Source: Methylacidiphilaceae bacterium UBA1321 (GTDB lineage Bacteria; Verrucomicrobiota; Verrucomicrobiia; Methylacidiphilales; UBA1321). Taken from it: a DNA stretch of 9,123 nt. The translations under genes were made by a program, and so were the position numbers. Location: positions 1 to 9,123 of the forward strand of contig DBTH01000097.1 in assembly GCA_002306945.1 (NCBI GenBank), written 5' to 3'. Below, piece after piece: positions 1 to 6,432 of this stretch (the stretch's first letter is position 1; each line of letters begins with the position of its first letter). The notes below the pieces were generated by a model that saw only the letters and a list, made by a program, of their open reading frames with translations, was not told the DNA's origin and did no database searches.

Positions 1-19
1 TATTTAAATGGAAAAGGCT

Positions 20-185
20 CTAGCAGGTTGCTGAAAAAGTCCAGAGGGTCAAAAATGACTCCGAAAAACACCATCAAAACACTCCGGTCATGTTGAGAAA
101 ATCGATCCTGAGTAATTTTACGAAGTCGTTTTTCGCTTCCATTTTGAGCGTTTTTAAAAACACCCCTTTTTCAGCAACCTGCTAG
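20..185. mobile_element. MITE-like near-palindromic element with 20-bp perfect terminal inverted repeats
   Basis: Bases 20-39 are the exact reverse complement of bases 166-185. The outermost four bases on each side are CTAG, which could be a 4-bp target duplication; in that case the true terminal repeats are 24-39 and 166-181 (16 bp, reading CAGGTTGCTGAAAAAG inward). A second, imperfect inverted repeat lies inside: 48-87 resembles the reverse complement of 107-149, sharing CAAAA, CGAAAAAC and ACTC-GG blocks. The element can therefore fold into an almost complete hairpin with a loop around 88-106. It has no coding capacity. Short size, perfect ends and no transposase are typical of MITEs mobilised in trans. 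A CTAG duplication would fit the YTAR target preference known for IS5-group elements, but that family assignment is inference. Confidence 0.75.
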
Positions 186-349
186 CCAACAGATCAATCC
201 GCGCCTGTTGTCGAGATACCAGAGATAAGCGTGTCTCGAATGAGCCGCTTATTTGTGAGTGTTATGTCCCTGGCGAAGATATGGGAGCGGCGCCCCCCAC
301 ATCTCATGCTGACTCAAAAAGCTGAATAAAGTCTGTTCTTTGAGCAAAA
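186..349. other. Non-coding or degraded stretch between the MITE and the terminator-like hairpin
   Basis: No convincing gene is seen. One frame is open from 186 to a TAA at 327-329, with ATGs at 240 and 264. The longest ATG-started product would be 29 residues, and there is no good ribosome binding site before either ATG. A 7-bp inverted repeat (ATAAGCG at 225-231 and CGCTTAT at 246-252) lies within it and could be an operator or chance. The stretch could hold the 3' end of a decayed gene, since it ends just before a terminator-like hairpin, but the sequence alone cannot show that. Confidence 0.4.
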
Positions 350-394
350 CCGTGAGCGAGTGGAGTATTATCCCCATCACTCACGGATTTTTTT
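350..394 (+). terminator. Intrinsic terminator-like hairpin upstream of the polysaccharide genes
   Basis: CCGTGAG at 350-356 pairs perfectly with CTCACGG at 380-386. Weaker pairing continues inward, and a run of seven T lies at 388-394 after a single A. Stem plus T-run is the classic rho-independent layout for plus-strand transcription. It sits 87 nt before the first glycosyltransferase start. It could end transcription of whatever lies to the left, or act as a leader attenuator of the polysaccharide operon if the promoter lies upstream of it. I see no convincing sigma-70 promoter pair between the hairpin and the gene. Confidence 0.55.
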
Positions 395-459
395 GTGTAG
401 ACTTGCAGAAGAGAACCGTTCAGCTTTACCGCAATTGTCTGTTTGGCACATGAATTTCA

Positions 460-472
460 GGCGGGTAGCGTT
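460..472 (+). promoter_or_regulatory. Sequence resembling an ops (RfaH recruitment) element, one base off
   Basis: The sequence GGCGGGTAGCGTT differs from the proteobacterial ops core (GGCGGTAGCGT) by one extra G. It ends 8 nt before the ATG of the first polysaccharide gene. ops elements sit in leaders of O-antigen, capsule and LPS-core operons, where paused polymerase recruits the NusG paralogue RfaH. The position fits this, but the match is imperfect, the usual upstream JUMPstart sequence is not obvious, and the site may simply be a G-rich stretch near a weak ribosome binding region. Treat as a hypothesis. Confidence 0.2.
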
Positions 473-480
473 GAAGCGTT

Positions 481-1623
481 ATGAACCAGAATCCTCAACT
501 TCTAGTCAATGGTTTGCCATTGCTCAATCCCTATGTGGGCATTGGAGTCTATGCGCGCCGACTCGTTCAGGGCTTATTGAGACATAAACCGAGCCTGTCT
601 TTTTCTATATTGCTTCCTGAAAATGCTAAGGACATCAGGAAGGAATTTGATTCCAATATTCTCGATTTGGTTGCTGGCAGAACAATTAAAAAGGAAATTA
701 TCAGTAATATCTACTGGTCTCACCGGATTGCCAAACGGGCAATTGAACGATACCCCGATGCGATCTTTCATAGCCCCGGTCCATTTTTCTCCTGCTATCA
801 TCCCCAAAAAACGATTATTACCGTCCACGATAGCATTGCGCACTATTTTCCACGCTATCTCGGAAAATTCTTTATCCGGCGTTGGTTGGCGAGCTTGTCC
901 GAGACCTATGCCCGCCGATCCAGCCTCATACTGACAGTCTCGGAATATTCTGCGCGTGACATCTCTAATCTGTTGCAGATTCCAAGGGAGAAAATTGAAG
1001 TCATCTATAACTGGATTGATAATCGTTATTTTCAAATCGACAGGGTCCGGGAAGCTTTCCGTGTTCGGGAGAAATTAAAATTGCCGGAACTTTTCTGGCT
1101 TTATATTGGAGGCTACGATTACCGGAAAAATGTGGAGTTTCTCCTCCGTGCCTATGCGGCAGCCCGGCAGACATGTTCCCTTCCGCCGCTGGTTCTTGCC
1201 GGAGACGTGCCGCGCGATTTGAGCAAACCCTACTGCGACGTTTGGGGTGCCCTCAAGGAAACGTCCCTCGGAGCGGATCAAATACTGTTGCCAGGGAGGA
1301 TTTCGCATGAGGACATGCCGGGGCTTTATGCCGCATCGGCCCTTCTGCTTTACCCCTCGCTTTACGAAGGCTTCGGGCTACCGCCAGCTGAAGCCATGGC
1401 AGTTGGTACGCCGGTTCTGGTTTCTGATGGCACGAGTTTGCCTGAGGTGGTGCGCCGACCGGAATGCCGGTTCGATCCTGTGCAAATGGACGATCTGGTG
1501 GAAAAAATGAAAAAAGCAGCTGCCGATCCAACTCAATTTCAGTGCCCTTTTCCTGAGGAATTTACCGAGAACACGGCGATAGACCGCTATCTGGAAGTGG
1601 TTAGGCGCTTATCTCCCAAGTGA
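481..1623 (+). CDS. GT4-family glycosyltransferase (GT-B fold)
   Basis: Cytoplasmic or membrane-associated retaining glycosyltransferase, 380 residues, a normal length for the family. The N-terminal half carries the acceptor-side Rossmann domain, with a GIGVYARRL segment near residues 20-28, a VHDS motif at 115-118 and LTVSEYSARDI at 151-161. These are typical of mannosyltransferase-like GT4 enzymes. The C-terminal donor-binding domain starts around 205 with LYIGGYDYRKN (207-217), then LVLAGD (237-242) and the diagnostic E-x7-E motif in EGFGLPPAE (E296 and E304), which in this family contacts the nucleotide-sugar. The start is fixed: an in-frame TGA at 472-474 lies just upstream with no other start codon between. 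The Shine-Dalgarno is weak (GAAG about 5 nt upstream). As first gene of a polysaccharide cluster it probably adds a sugar to a lipid-linked glycan. Donor and acceptor cannot be read from the sequence. Confidence 0.93.
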   Translation: MNQNPQLLVNGLPLLNPYVGIGVYARRLVQGLLRHKPSLSFSILLPENAKDIRKEFDSNILDLVAGRTIKKEIISNIYWSHRIAKRAIERYPDAIFHSPGPFFSCYHPQKTIITVHDSIAHYFPRYLGKFFIRRWLASLSETYARRSSLILTVSEYSARDISNLLQIPREKIEVIYNWIDNRYFQIDRVREAFRVREKLKLPELFWLYIGGYDYRKNVEFLLRAYAAARQTCSLPPLVLAGDVPRDLSKPYCDVWGALKETSLGADQILLPGRISHEDMPGLYAASALLLYPSLYEGFGLPPAEAMAVGTPVLVSDGTSLPEVVRRPECRFDPVQMDDLVEKMKKAAADPTQFQCPFPEEFTENTAIDRYLEVVRRLSPK

Positions 1624-1662
1624 TCGCCGTTGGGCATGGCAGGTCAATCAGAAAAGGTCAGA

Positions 1663-1737
1663 ATGAAATTTAATGGTAGGATACCTAAAGACAATCAAAA
1701 CAAGCTTGTAAAGGTTCATGCTTTGGCACGATTATGA
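1663..1737 (+). CDS. Possible 24-residue leader peptide overlapping the flippase start
   Basis: A short reading frame opens with ATG at 1663, preceded by AAAAGG at 1652-1657 with a good 5-nt spacing, and ends at TGA 1735-1737. The predicted product is basic (MKFNGRIPKDNQNKLVKVHALARL is its approximate reading in two halves: MKFNGRIPKDNQ, then NKLVKVHALARL). It overlaps the annotated flippase ATG (1718) in another frame and stops 7 nt before an alternative flippase ATG (1745). It could couple translation to the flippase or be chance; nothing else supports it. Confidence 0.2.
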   Translation: MKFNGRIPKDNQNKLVKVHALARL

Positions 1738-3163
1738 CGCGACGATGTTGAGTCAATTGATTACAAGGACGTTTCGCTCTGCCGTGGCTTGGAGCATGTT
1801 TACGGCGGCTTTGCGCATTTGCAGCGCCATCTTTGTATTGCCGTTGGTATTGCGTTATTTGCCTACCGAGGAATTGGGGCTGTGGTATGTCTTTGGGTCA
1901 ATCGGTGGGCTGACGGCATTACTCGACTTTGGCTTTAATACGACCATGTCCCGTACTGCGGGTTACGTTTGGGCAGGAGCCAAAAAGCTTCAAGCTCTGG
2001 GTTTAAATCACGGTGATGCGCCGGATTCATCGCACTGCGGGCCGAATTACGAATTGTTGTCACGGATGGTCGTCACGATGCGATTTTATTATCGCTGTTT
2101 GGCGGCCATTGTCCTCTTTTTCATGCTGACGGCGGGAACGTGGTGGATTTGGAGGCAAACGGGGCATTTCCAAAATGTTTTTTCTCTACGAGCGGCATGG
2201 TTTTTTTTCTGCCTGGGATGCGCCTTGAATACGACGGGTTCTCTTTGGCCATCGCTTCTGATTGGCATTAATGGGGTGCGCGAGGTTCAATATTTGGGGA
2301 TTTTGCAACTGGCGATCAATTTTACGGTTGTGCCGGTGTTGCTTTTTTTTCACTTTGGGTTGTGGGCTGTGGCAATCAGTCAGTTTTTGATGGGGCTCGC
2401 CGCTCGTTCCGGTGGCCGTTGGTATTTTTACAAAATGGCCGGTGCCGGGCTGAAAACGGACGGTTTGTCGTGGGATAAGGAACTTCTACTCACGCTGTGG
2501 CCGATGGCTTGGCGCAGCGGAATTGTCAGTGTGGGGACGTTTCTGACGCTCAATGCCAATACGCTTGTGTGTAATGCGTATCTGGGTTTGGCAGAGACAG
2601 CCTCGTATGGTTTGACGATGCAGGTAATTGGTTTTCTAGTTCCAATGAGTCAGGTCTGGATTGTGGTCAAATTTCCACAGATTGCCCAATTGCGCGCTAT
2701 GAATAACGTGGAAGAAGTTGCGCGCATTTTTATCGGAAGGATGCGGATAGTGATAGCCTCATATTTATTGGGGGCGGTCACTCTTCTATGGATTGGCAAC
2801 GATCTTCTTGTTTGGGTTCATGCTAAAACCCATATGGTGCCGATGCCGGTATTGCTGGCGCTTCTTGCTGTGAATTTACTCGAGATGCATCATTCCCAGT
2901 TTGGAACGTTAACTGTAACTGAAAATGTCATTCCGTTTATGAAGGCCTCCATAATTTCGGGCGTTGCCATTGTTGGCTTGAGCTTTTTTATTACTCCACA
3001 TTTGGGACTGTGGGGTATTGTACTTTCTTTTGGAGGTGTGCAACTTTGCTACAATAACTGGTGGATGGTTTGGCGTGGAATACAGGGTATAAACATGACG
3101 GTTTCGGAATATTTTAGTCGGTTTTTTTTATTAAACAGGTCGCGTCCGAATCGCGATACGTGA
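1718..3163 (+). CDS. Polysaccharide/oligosaccharide flippase, PST (Wzx-like) family of the MOP superfamily
   Basis: Integral inner-membrane protein of 481 residues predicted to flip a lipid-linked glycan from the cytoplasmic to the periplasmic face. Many hydrophobic segments span the length (roughly 23-48, 55-75, 126-145, 160-180, 192-230, 258-285, 300-320, 345-365, 373-392, 410-450), consistent with about 12-14 helices. The N-terminal segment YLPTEELGLWYVFGSIG followed by LDFGF (to residue 73) is the most recognisable family signature. A hydrophilic cytoplasmic loop lies at about 82-122. The basic C-terminal tail ends RSRPNRDT. Start choice is uncertain: ATG 1718 has AAAGG only 3 nt upstream, while in-frame ATG 1745 lies just after the end of a small overlapping reading frame. 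It follows the GT4 gene after 94 nt and precedes the GT9 pair by 24 nt. A related lipid exporter is the main alternative. Confidence 0.88.
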   Translation: MLWHDYDATMLSQLITRTFRSAVAWSMFTAALRICSAIFVLPLVLRYLPTEELGLWYVFGSIGGLTALLDFGFNTTMSRTAGYVWAGAKKLQALGLNHGDAPDSSHCGPNYELLSRMVVTMRFYYRCLAAIVLFFMLTAGTWWIWRQTGHFQNVFSLRAAWFFFCLGCALNTTGSLWPSLLIGINGVREVQYLGILQLAINFTVVPVLLFFHFGLWAVAISQFLMGLAARSGGRWYFYKMAGAGLKTDGLSWDKELLLTLWPMAWRSGIVSVGTFLTLNANTLVCNAYLGLAETASYGLTMQVIGFLVPMSQVWIVVKFPQIAQLRAMNNVEEVARIFIGRMRIVIASYLLGAVTLLWIGNDLLVWVHAKTHMVPMPVLLALLAVNLLEMHHSQFGTLTVTENVIPFMKASIISGVAIVGLSFFITPHLGLWGIVLSFGGVQLCYNNWWMVWRGIQGINMTVSEYFSRFFLLNRSRPNRDT

Positions 3164-3187
3164 TCGAGACTTCTATTGTGTAGATCA

Positions 3188-4231
3188 ATGAAATTACTGG
3201 TTGTCAAACTCGATCAGATCGGTGATTTTGCCGTAACGCTTCCGGCGTTGCGCGCAGCTTACGAGGCCGGGCATCAGGTGGATGTGGTCGTTGGGCCGTG
3301 GAATGCAGGATGGAAGGAAGTTGTTCCCTGGATAGGCAAGTGGTGGATATCGAATTTGGTTTATTCCCGCCGCAAGCCGATGTCGCTGGCGCAAAAAGTA
3401 GCGGCAGCGCGTTCTGCTTTCTCGCTCGCATGGCGACTATCTCGGGAGAAATACGACATCGCGGTCGATCTGCGATTGGACGATGGCAATCAGTGGCAGG
3501 GCAAATTTATCACGTGGCTTTCGCGAGCTCCCCGGCGGGTCGGAGGTTTTGGGAAGAGTGCGGTTTTGCTGACGCACAGCTTTGCTCCGACTCAAACGCA
3601 CCAAGAGGATCGCCTATGGGAGCGGCTTAACCACGCAGTTCCAGTACCGCCTGCGCAGGAGAAATCATTGGTGTCTGTCGCTCGTTCTGAGTCTGCCTTG
3701 AGACGACCCACAGTGATGCTACATCCCGGGACATTGGCGGCAACGAGAAGTTGGCTGCCGGATTATTGGATAAAACTGGCGCAACAGCTTCCGGCTATTT
3801 TATCGAAAAAATGTCGATTGATTCTGGCGGGTGGCCCCGGAGAAAAAGACCAGGTGATGAGAATGGCCGCCTCGGTATCCGAGGCCGGTATAGAAACCCT
3901 CTTTCCTGGCAGCCTGCGCGAATTTCTGGAAGTTTTGGCAGGCTGTGATTTGCTGGTGGGAGTCAATAGCGCCCCGGTTCACCTGGCGCGGTTGGTGGGC
4001 ACACCAACCATTACTATTTTTTCCGGCGAAGTACGTGCGGAGCATTGGGGCGCACGCGGAGATAATTTGATTTTGCAAAACCCGGTGTCATGCGCTCCCT
4101 GCGGCTCTGAAGTTTGCAGACAGCCTTCCATTCTTTGCATGGAAAGAATTACGCCGGAGCAGGTGCTTGAAGCTATTGTAAAGCGGCTGGGCACGCTGCG
4201 TCCTGATTCGCTTGCCGGAGGTTCGCGATGA
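3188..4231 (+). CDS. Glycosyltransferase family 9 (heptosyltransferase-like), first tandem copy
   Basis: Predicted GT-B inverting glycosyltransferase of 347 residues, related to the LPS-core heptosyltransferases WaaC, WaaF and WaaQ. The N-terminus reads MKLLVVKLDQIGDF, placing Asp13 where WaaC has its proposed catalytic aspartate. YDIAVDLR follows at 89-96. The C-terminal donor domain has an HPG motif (179-181), R187-x-W189, LAGGPGEKD (213-221) and GVNSAPVHLA (258-267). In the last, Asn260 stands where family members normally have Asp. Four cysteines (C302, C305, C310, C317; CxxC-x4-C-x6-C) match a pattern common in GT9 proteins. I chose ATG 3188 over the TTG at 3176 because the downstream homologue starts at the equivalent residue. 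No strong Shine-Dalgarno is seen. The stop overlaps the next start (ATGA), so the pair is probably translationally coupled. The transferred sugar is unknown and need not be heptose. Confidence 0.92.
   Translation: MKLLVVKLDQIGDFAVTLPALRAAYEAGHQVDVVVGPWNAGWKEVVPWIGKWWISNLVYSRRKPMSLAQKVAAARSAFSLAWRLSREKYDIAVDLRLDDGNQWQGKFITWLSRAPRRVGGFGKSAVLLTHSFAPTQTHQEDRLWERLNHAVPVPPAQEKSLVSVARSESALRRPTVMLHPGTLAATRSWLPDYWIKLAQQLPAILSKKCRLILAGGPGEKDQVMRMAASVSEAGIETLFPGSLREFLEVLAGCDLLVGVNSAPVHLARLVGTPTITIFSGEVRAEHWGARGDNLILQNPVSCAPCGSEVCRQPSILCMERITPEQVLEAIVKRLGTLRPDSLAGGSR
4217..4221 (+). promoter_or_regulatory. Strong Shine-Dalgarno GGAGG for the second GT9 gene
   Basis: GGAGG lies inside the 3' end of the first GT9 gene with a 6-nt spacer to ATG 4228. 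It is the clearest ribosome binding site in the plus-strand run. Together with the ATGA stop/start overlap it fixes the start of the second GT9 gene and points to coupled translation. Confidence 0.8.
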
Positions 4232-5268
4232 AACTGCTTGCGATCAAGCTGGATCAGATCGGCGATTTTGCGCTAGCAGTGCCTGCTTTGTGGGCGGCGC
4301 ATAAGGCTGGTGCTCAAGTCGACGTGGTTGTGCAGGCGGGAAATCTGGGCTGGAAAGAAATTCTTCCCTGGGTGAATCGCTGGTATGTGGCGGACGTGCC
4401 TTCTCCCGTGTCCAAGCCCTACACTTTTTATTTGCTGGGCGCGATGTTTCGCAACGCGATCAAGCTCGGACTGAGGTTGCCTTTTCAAGAGTACGACATG
4501 GCCGTCGATCTTCGCATGTACGATGGCGATGTGATGGGGAGATGGATTGCGGCGTTGTCGGGCGCACAGGTTCGTGCCGGTGGCGGCGGATGGGGGCGTT
4601 CCCTGTTGACGCTGGAGACTGTTTCGACCCGGCAACATGAAGAAGAACGGATTTGGGAACGGCTCAATCAGGTCATTCCGCTTTCGCCTTTGGAAAGCAC
4701 ACCTCTGACGGCAATCAATCATCCGGTTCCGTCTGCGCGTGAACCGCGTATTCTCATGTGTATGGGTAGTTTTGCGCCCTCCAAATGCTGGCCCCTTGCT
4801 CATTGGATTCAATTGGCCAAAATGCTTTCGGAAACTTCCAGGTCTGACACCCGGTTGGTATTTGTTGGCGGACCGGGCGATAAAAATCTGGTCGAGAATA
4901 TCCTTTCCAAATTGGATCACCCCTCCATATCGAATTGTTATCCTGCCGACTTGTATACCTTTCTGCAGTTGATAGCCGATTCGGACTTGGTTGTTGGTCT
5001 GGATAGTTCACCGCAACATATGGCCCGGTTGGTTGCAACTCCGGTTGTTACGATTTATGCGGGAACCTCTCCTTCGCAACGTTGGGGTGCGAAAGGCGAT
5101 AATCTGATTTTGCAGACATCGGTTCCCTGTTCTCCTTGCTACAAGCGCGAATGTCTTTACGCGGATCATCCCTGTATGACCGGAATTACTCCGGAGCGGG
5201 TGTTCGAAGCGATTGTGCAACGGCTCAAGATTGTGCGGCCGGACGCGCTGCTTTCAGGTAAGAGTTAA
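4228..5268 (+). CDS. Glycosyltransferase family 9 (heptosyltransferase-like), second tandem copy
   Basis: 346-residue GT-B enzyme clearly homologous to the gene before it along the whole length: MKLLAIKLDQIGDF with Asp13, YDMAVDLR (89-96), FVGGPGDKN (212-220), GLDSSPQHMA (257-266), RWGAKGDNLILQ, and cysteines C301, C304, C309 and C316 at the same spacing. Unlike the first copy it keeps Asp259 in the D-S-x-P-x-H motif, but it has CMG (178-180) where the first copy and most of the family have HPG. It has K186-x-W188, whereas the first copy has Arg. The two proteins look like an old tandem duplication that diverged, most likely adding successive sugars to the same core or lipid-linked oligosaccharide. 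Start is firm (GGAGG, 6-nt spacer, ATGA overlap). The acyltransferase follows after 12 nt. Substrates cannot be assigned from sequence. Confidence 0.92.
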   Translation: MKLLAIKLDQIGDFALAVPALWAAHKAGAQVDVVVQAGNLGWKEILPWVNRWYVADVPSPVSKPYTFYLLGAMFRNAIKLGLRLPFQEYDMAVDLRMYDGDVMGRWIAALSGAQVRAGGGGWGRSLLTLETVSTRQHEEERIWERLNQVIPLSPLESTPLTAINHPVPSAREPRILMCMGSFAPSKCWPLAHWIQLAKMLSETSRSDTRLVFVGGPGDKNLVENILSKLDHPSISNCYPADLYTFLQLIADSDLVVGLDSSPQHMARLVATPVVTIYAGTSPSQRWGAKGDNLILQTSVPCSPCYKRECLYADHPCMTGITPERVFEAIVQRLKIVRPDALLSGKS

Positions 5269-5280
5269 TCCTGGTTTTGC

Positions 5281-6405
5281 ATGAACGGAAATACCATGAA
5301 ACAGACAACTGCTGATCAGATAGGCCAAGAATATTTCACTGCGTTAACGGGAATCCGCGGAGTTGCGGCTCTTATGGTGGTTATGGGGCATCTGGTAGAC
5401 GCCATGGCGGAGACGAACAGTGTGGCTCGAAAAATACTTTATAACCTGTTTCAAACTCCGGGCATTCAAGTGCATTTGTTTTTTCTGCTAAGTGGATTTA
5501 TCATGATGCATGTGTACGGGAAAAGGGAGACTTTGAATAAGCCGCTCTGGTATCTAACATTTTTGAGATCTCGGCTGGCGCGTTTCTACCCGGTGTATCT
5601 AGCGGCTATTCTTTTGATGATCTTGCCATTGATTTTTGGCTCATTGGTTGGGGAAAGTTTTTCCCGAGGTGATACAGCTCTCGGTATTTTAATACCCAAT
5701 ATAGTACTCATTCAACAATGGGGCCTGGGCATTAAAAATATAGTTTTTCCTACGTGGGCGACTAGTGTCGAGTGGTTTGCGTATATCTTTTTGTTTCCTA
5801 TCTGTTTGTTTTTATATCTCAGAATAAAACGGAGCGGATACCATGTGCTCGCCGTACTTGCTGGGTTGGCGGTAGCCTTTTTATGGTCCAATTATTCATA
5901 CAAACATGGAGCGCCCTTTTCCGGGGTGATCCAAGTGGTGGTCGAGTTCACGATGGGCGCGGCGTTGTATGGGATAAGAAAGTCTTATTTTGATAAGATT
6001 CAGTTTTTGGGTCACTGGAGTGACTGTACGACTATAGCCATTTTTATTGTTTCGATATTGATAAGGAATCAAACCATTGGAAATAATGGATTGCTAATGC
6101 TGCTCTACTGTTTCTGGATATTAGGATTGAGTTTTGAGCACAGTGGCTACACCGGTTTGGTTATGAGAAGGCCGGAGTGGCAATGGTTCGGTGCCATATC
6201 CTATAGCCTATATACAGTCCACGATGTAACCATGCACTATCTCTACCATTTTTGTTCTTTGACAAAAGCAATTGGCCATGGACTTGGTTTTTTCCTGATA
6301 ATCATGTTTGTAAATTTGGCTGTTGCCATAGGCGTGGCGGCAATTCTTTATTACGTGGTCGAAATACCCTGCCGAAAATTTATTCGAGGTGGTTTTAGGA
6401 AATGA
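5281..6405 (+). CDS. Acyltransferase-3 family membrane O-acyltransferase
   Basis: Integral inner-membrane protein, 374 residues, of the acyltransferase-3 family that O-acylates (often O-acetylates) surface glycans and lipids. Key features: LTGIRGVAALMVV with Arg26 and GH at 36-37, giving the family R-x10-H motif (R26, H37); FFLLSGFIM (67-75); the basic RSRLARFYPVYL segment (96-107); an FPTWATSVEWFAY segment matching the usual W-S-x-x-E-x-x-F/Y motif; SYSLYTVHD late in the protein; and a terminal VEIPCRKF. About ten hydrophobic segments are visible, and there is no fused SGNH domain. ATG 5281 has no good ribosome binding site. The in-frame ATG at 5296 has GGAA 5 nt upstream and may be the real start, removing five residues. 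As last gene of the run it probably decorates the glycan made by the upstream transferases. The acyl group and target position are unknown. Confidence 0.92.
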   Translation: MNGNTMKQTTADQIGQEYFTALTGIRGVAALMVVMGHLVDAMAETNSVARKILYNLFQTPGIQVHLFFLLSGFIMMHVYGKRETLNKPLWYLTFLRSRLARFYPVYLAAILLMILPLIFGSLVGESFSRGDTALGILIPNIVLIQQWGLGIKNIVFPTWATSVEWFAYIFLFPICLFLYLRIKRSGYHVLAVLAGLAVAFLWSNYSYKHGAPFSGVIQVVVEFTMGAALYGIRKSYFDKIQFLGHWSDCTTIAIFIVSILIRNQTIGNNGLLMLLYCFWILGLSFEHSGYTGLVMRRPEWQWFGAISYSLYTVHDVTMHYLYHFCSLTKAIGHGLGFFLIIMFVNLAVAIGVAAILYYVVEIPCRKFIRGGFRK

Positions 6406-6432
6406 ACGAATCGTTTCTCAGTAGAATATCGT
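6406..6432. other. 27-bp convergent spacer without a clear terminator
   Basis: The acyltransferase (plus) and the secreted protein gene (minus) end towards each other here. TGAACGA (6403-6409) and TCGTTCA (6429-6435) form a 7-bp inverted repeat with a 19-nt loop spanning both stop codons. No T-run follows on either strand, so it is at best a weak bidirectional terminator. Confidence 0.3.

Noticed and set aside
240..329. 29-codon reading frame after the MITE, possibly the tail of a gene broken by the insertion
   Set aside because: The in-frame TAG at 183-185 would remain even after precise excision of the element, so insertion did not truncate this frame. Length and start context are at chance level.
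340..371. Possible promoter with TTGAGC at 340-345 and TATTAT at 366-371
   Set aside because: The 20-nt spacing is too long for a normal sigma-70 promoter, and the -10 box lies inside the hairpin loop.
360..587. 75-codon plus-strand reading frame overlapping the terminator-like hairpin and the start of the GT4 gene
   Set aside because: It starts inside the hairpin, lacks a ribosome binding site, shows no domain and overlaps a well-supported gene by more than 100 nt.
4273..4920. 215-codon minus-strand reading frame within the second GT9 gene
   Set aside because: The sense strand encodes a clear GT9 enzyme. The antisense product has no recognisable motif and is rich in Arg, His and Pro, as expected of an antisense frame.
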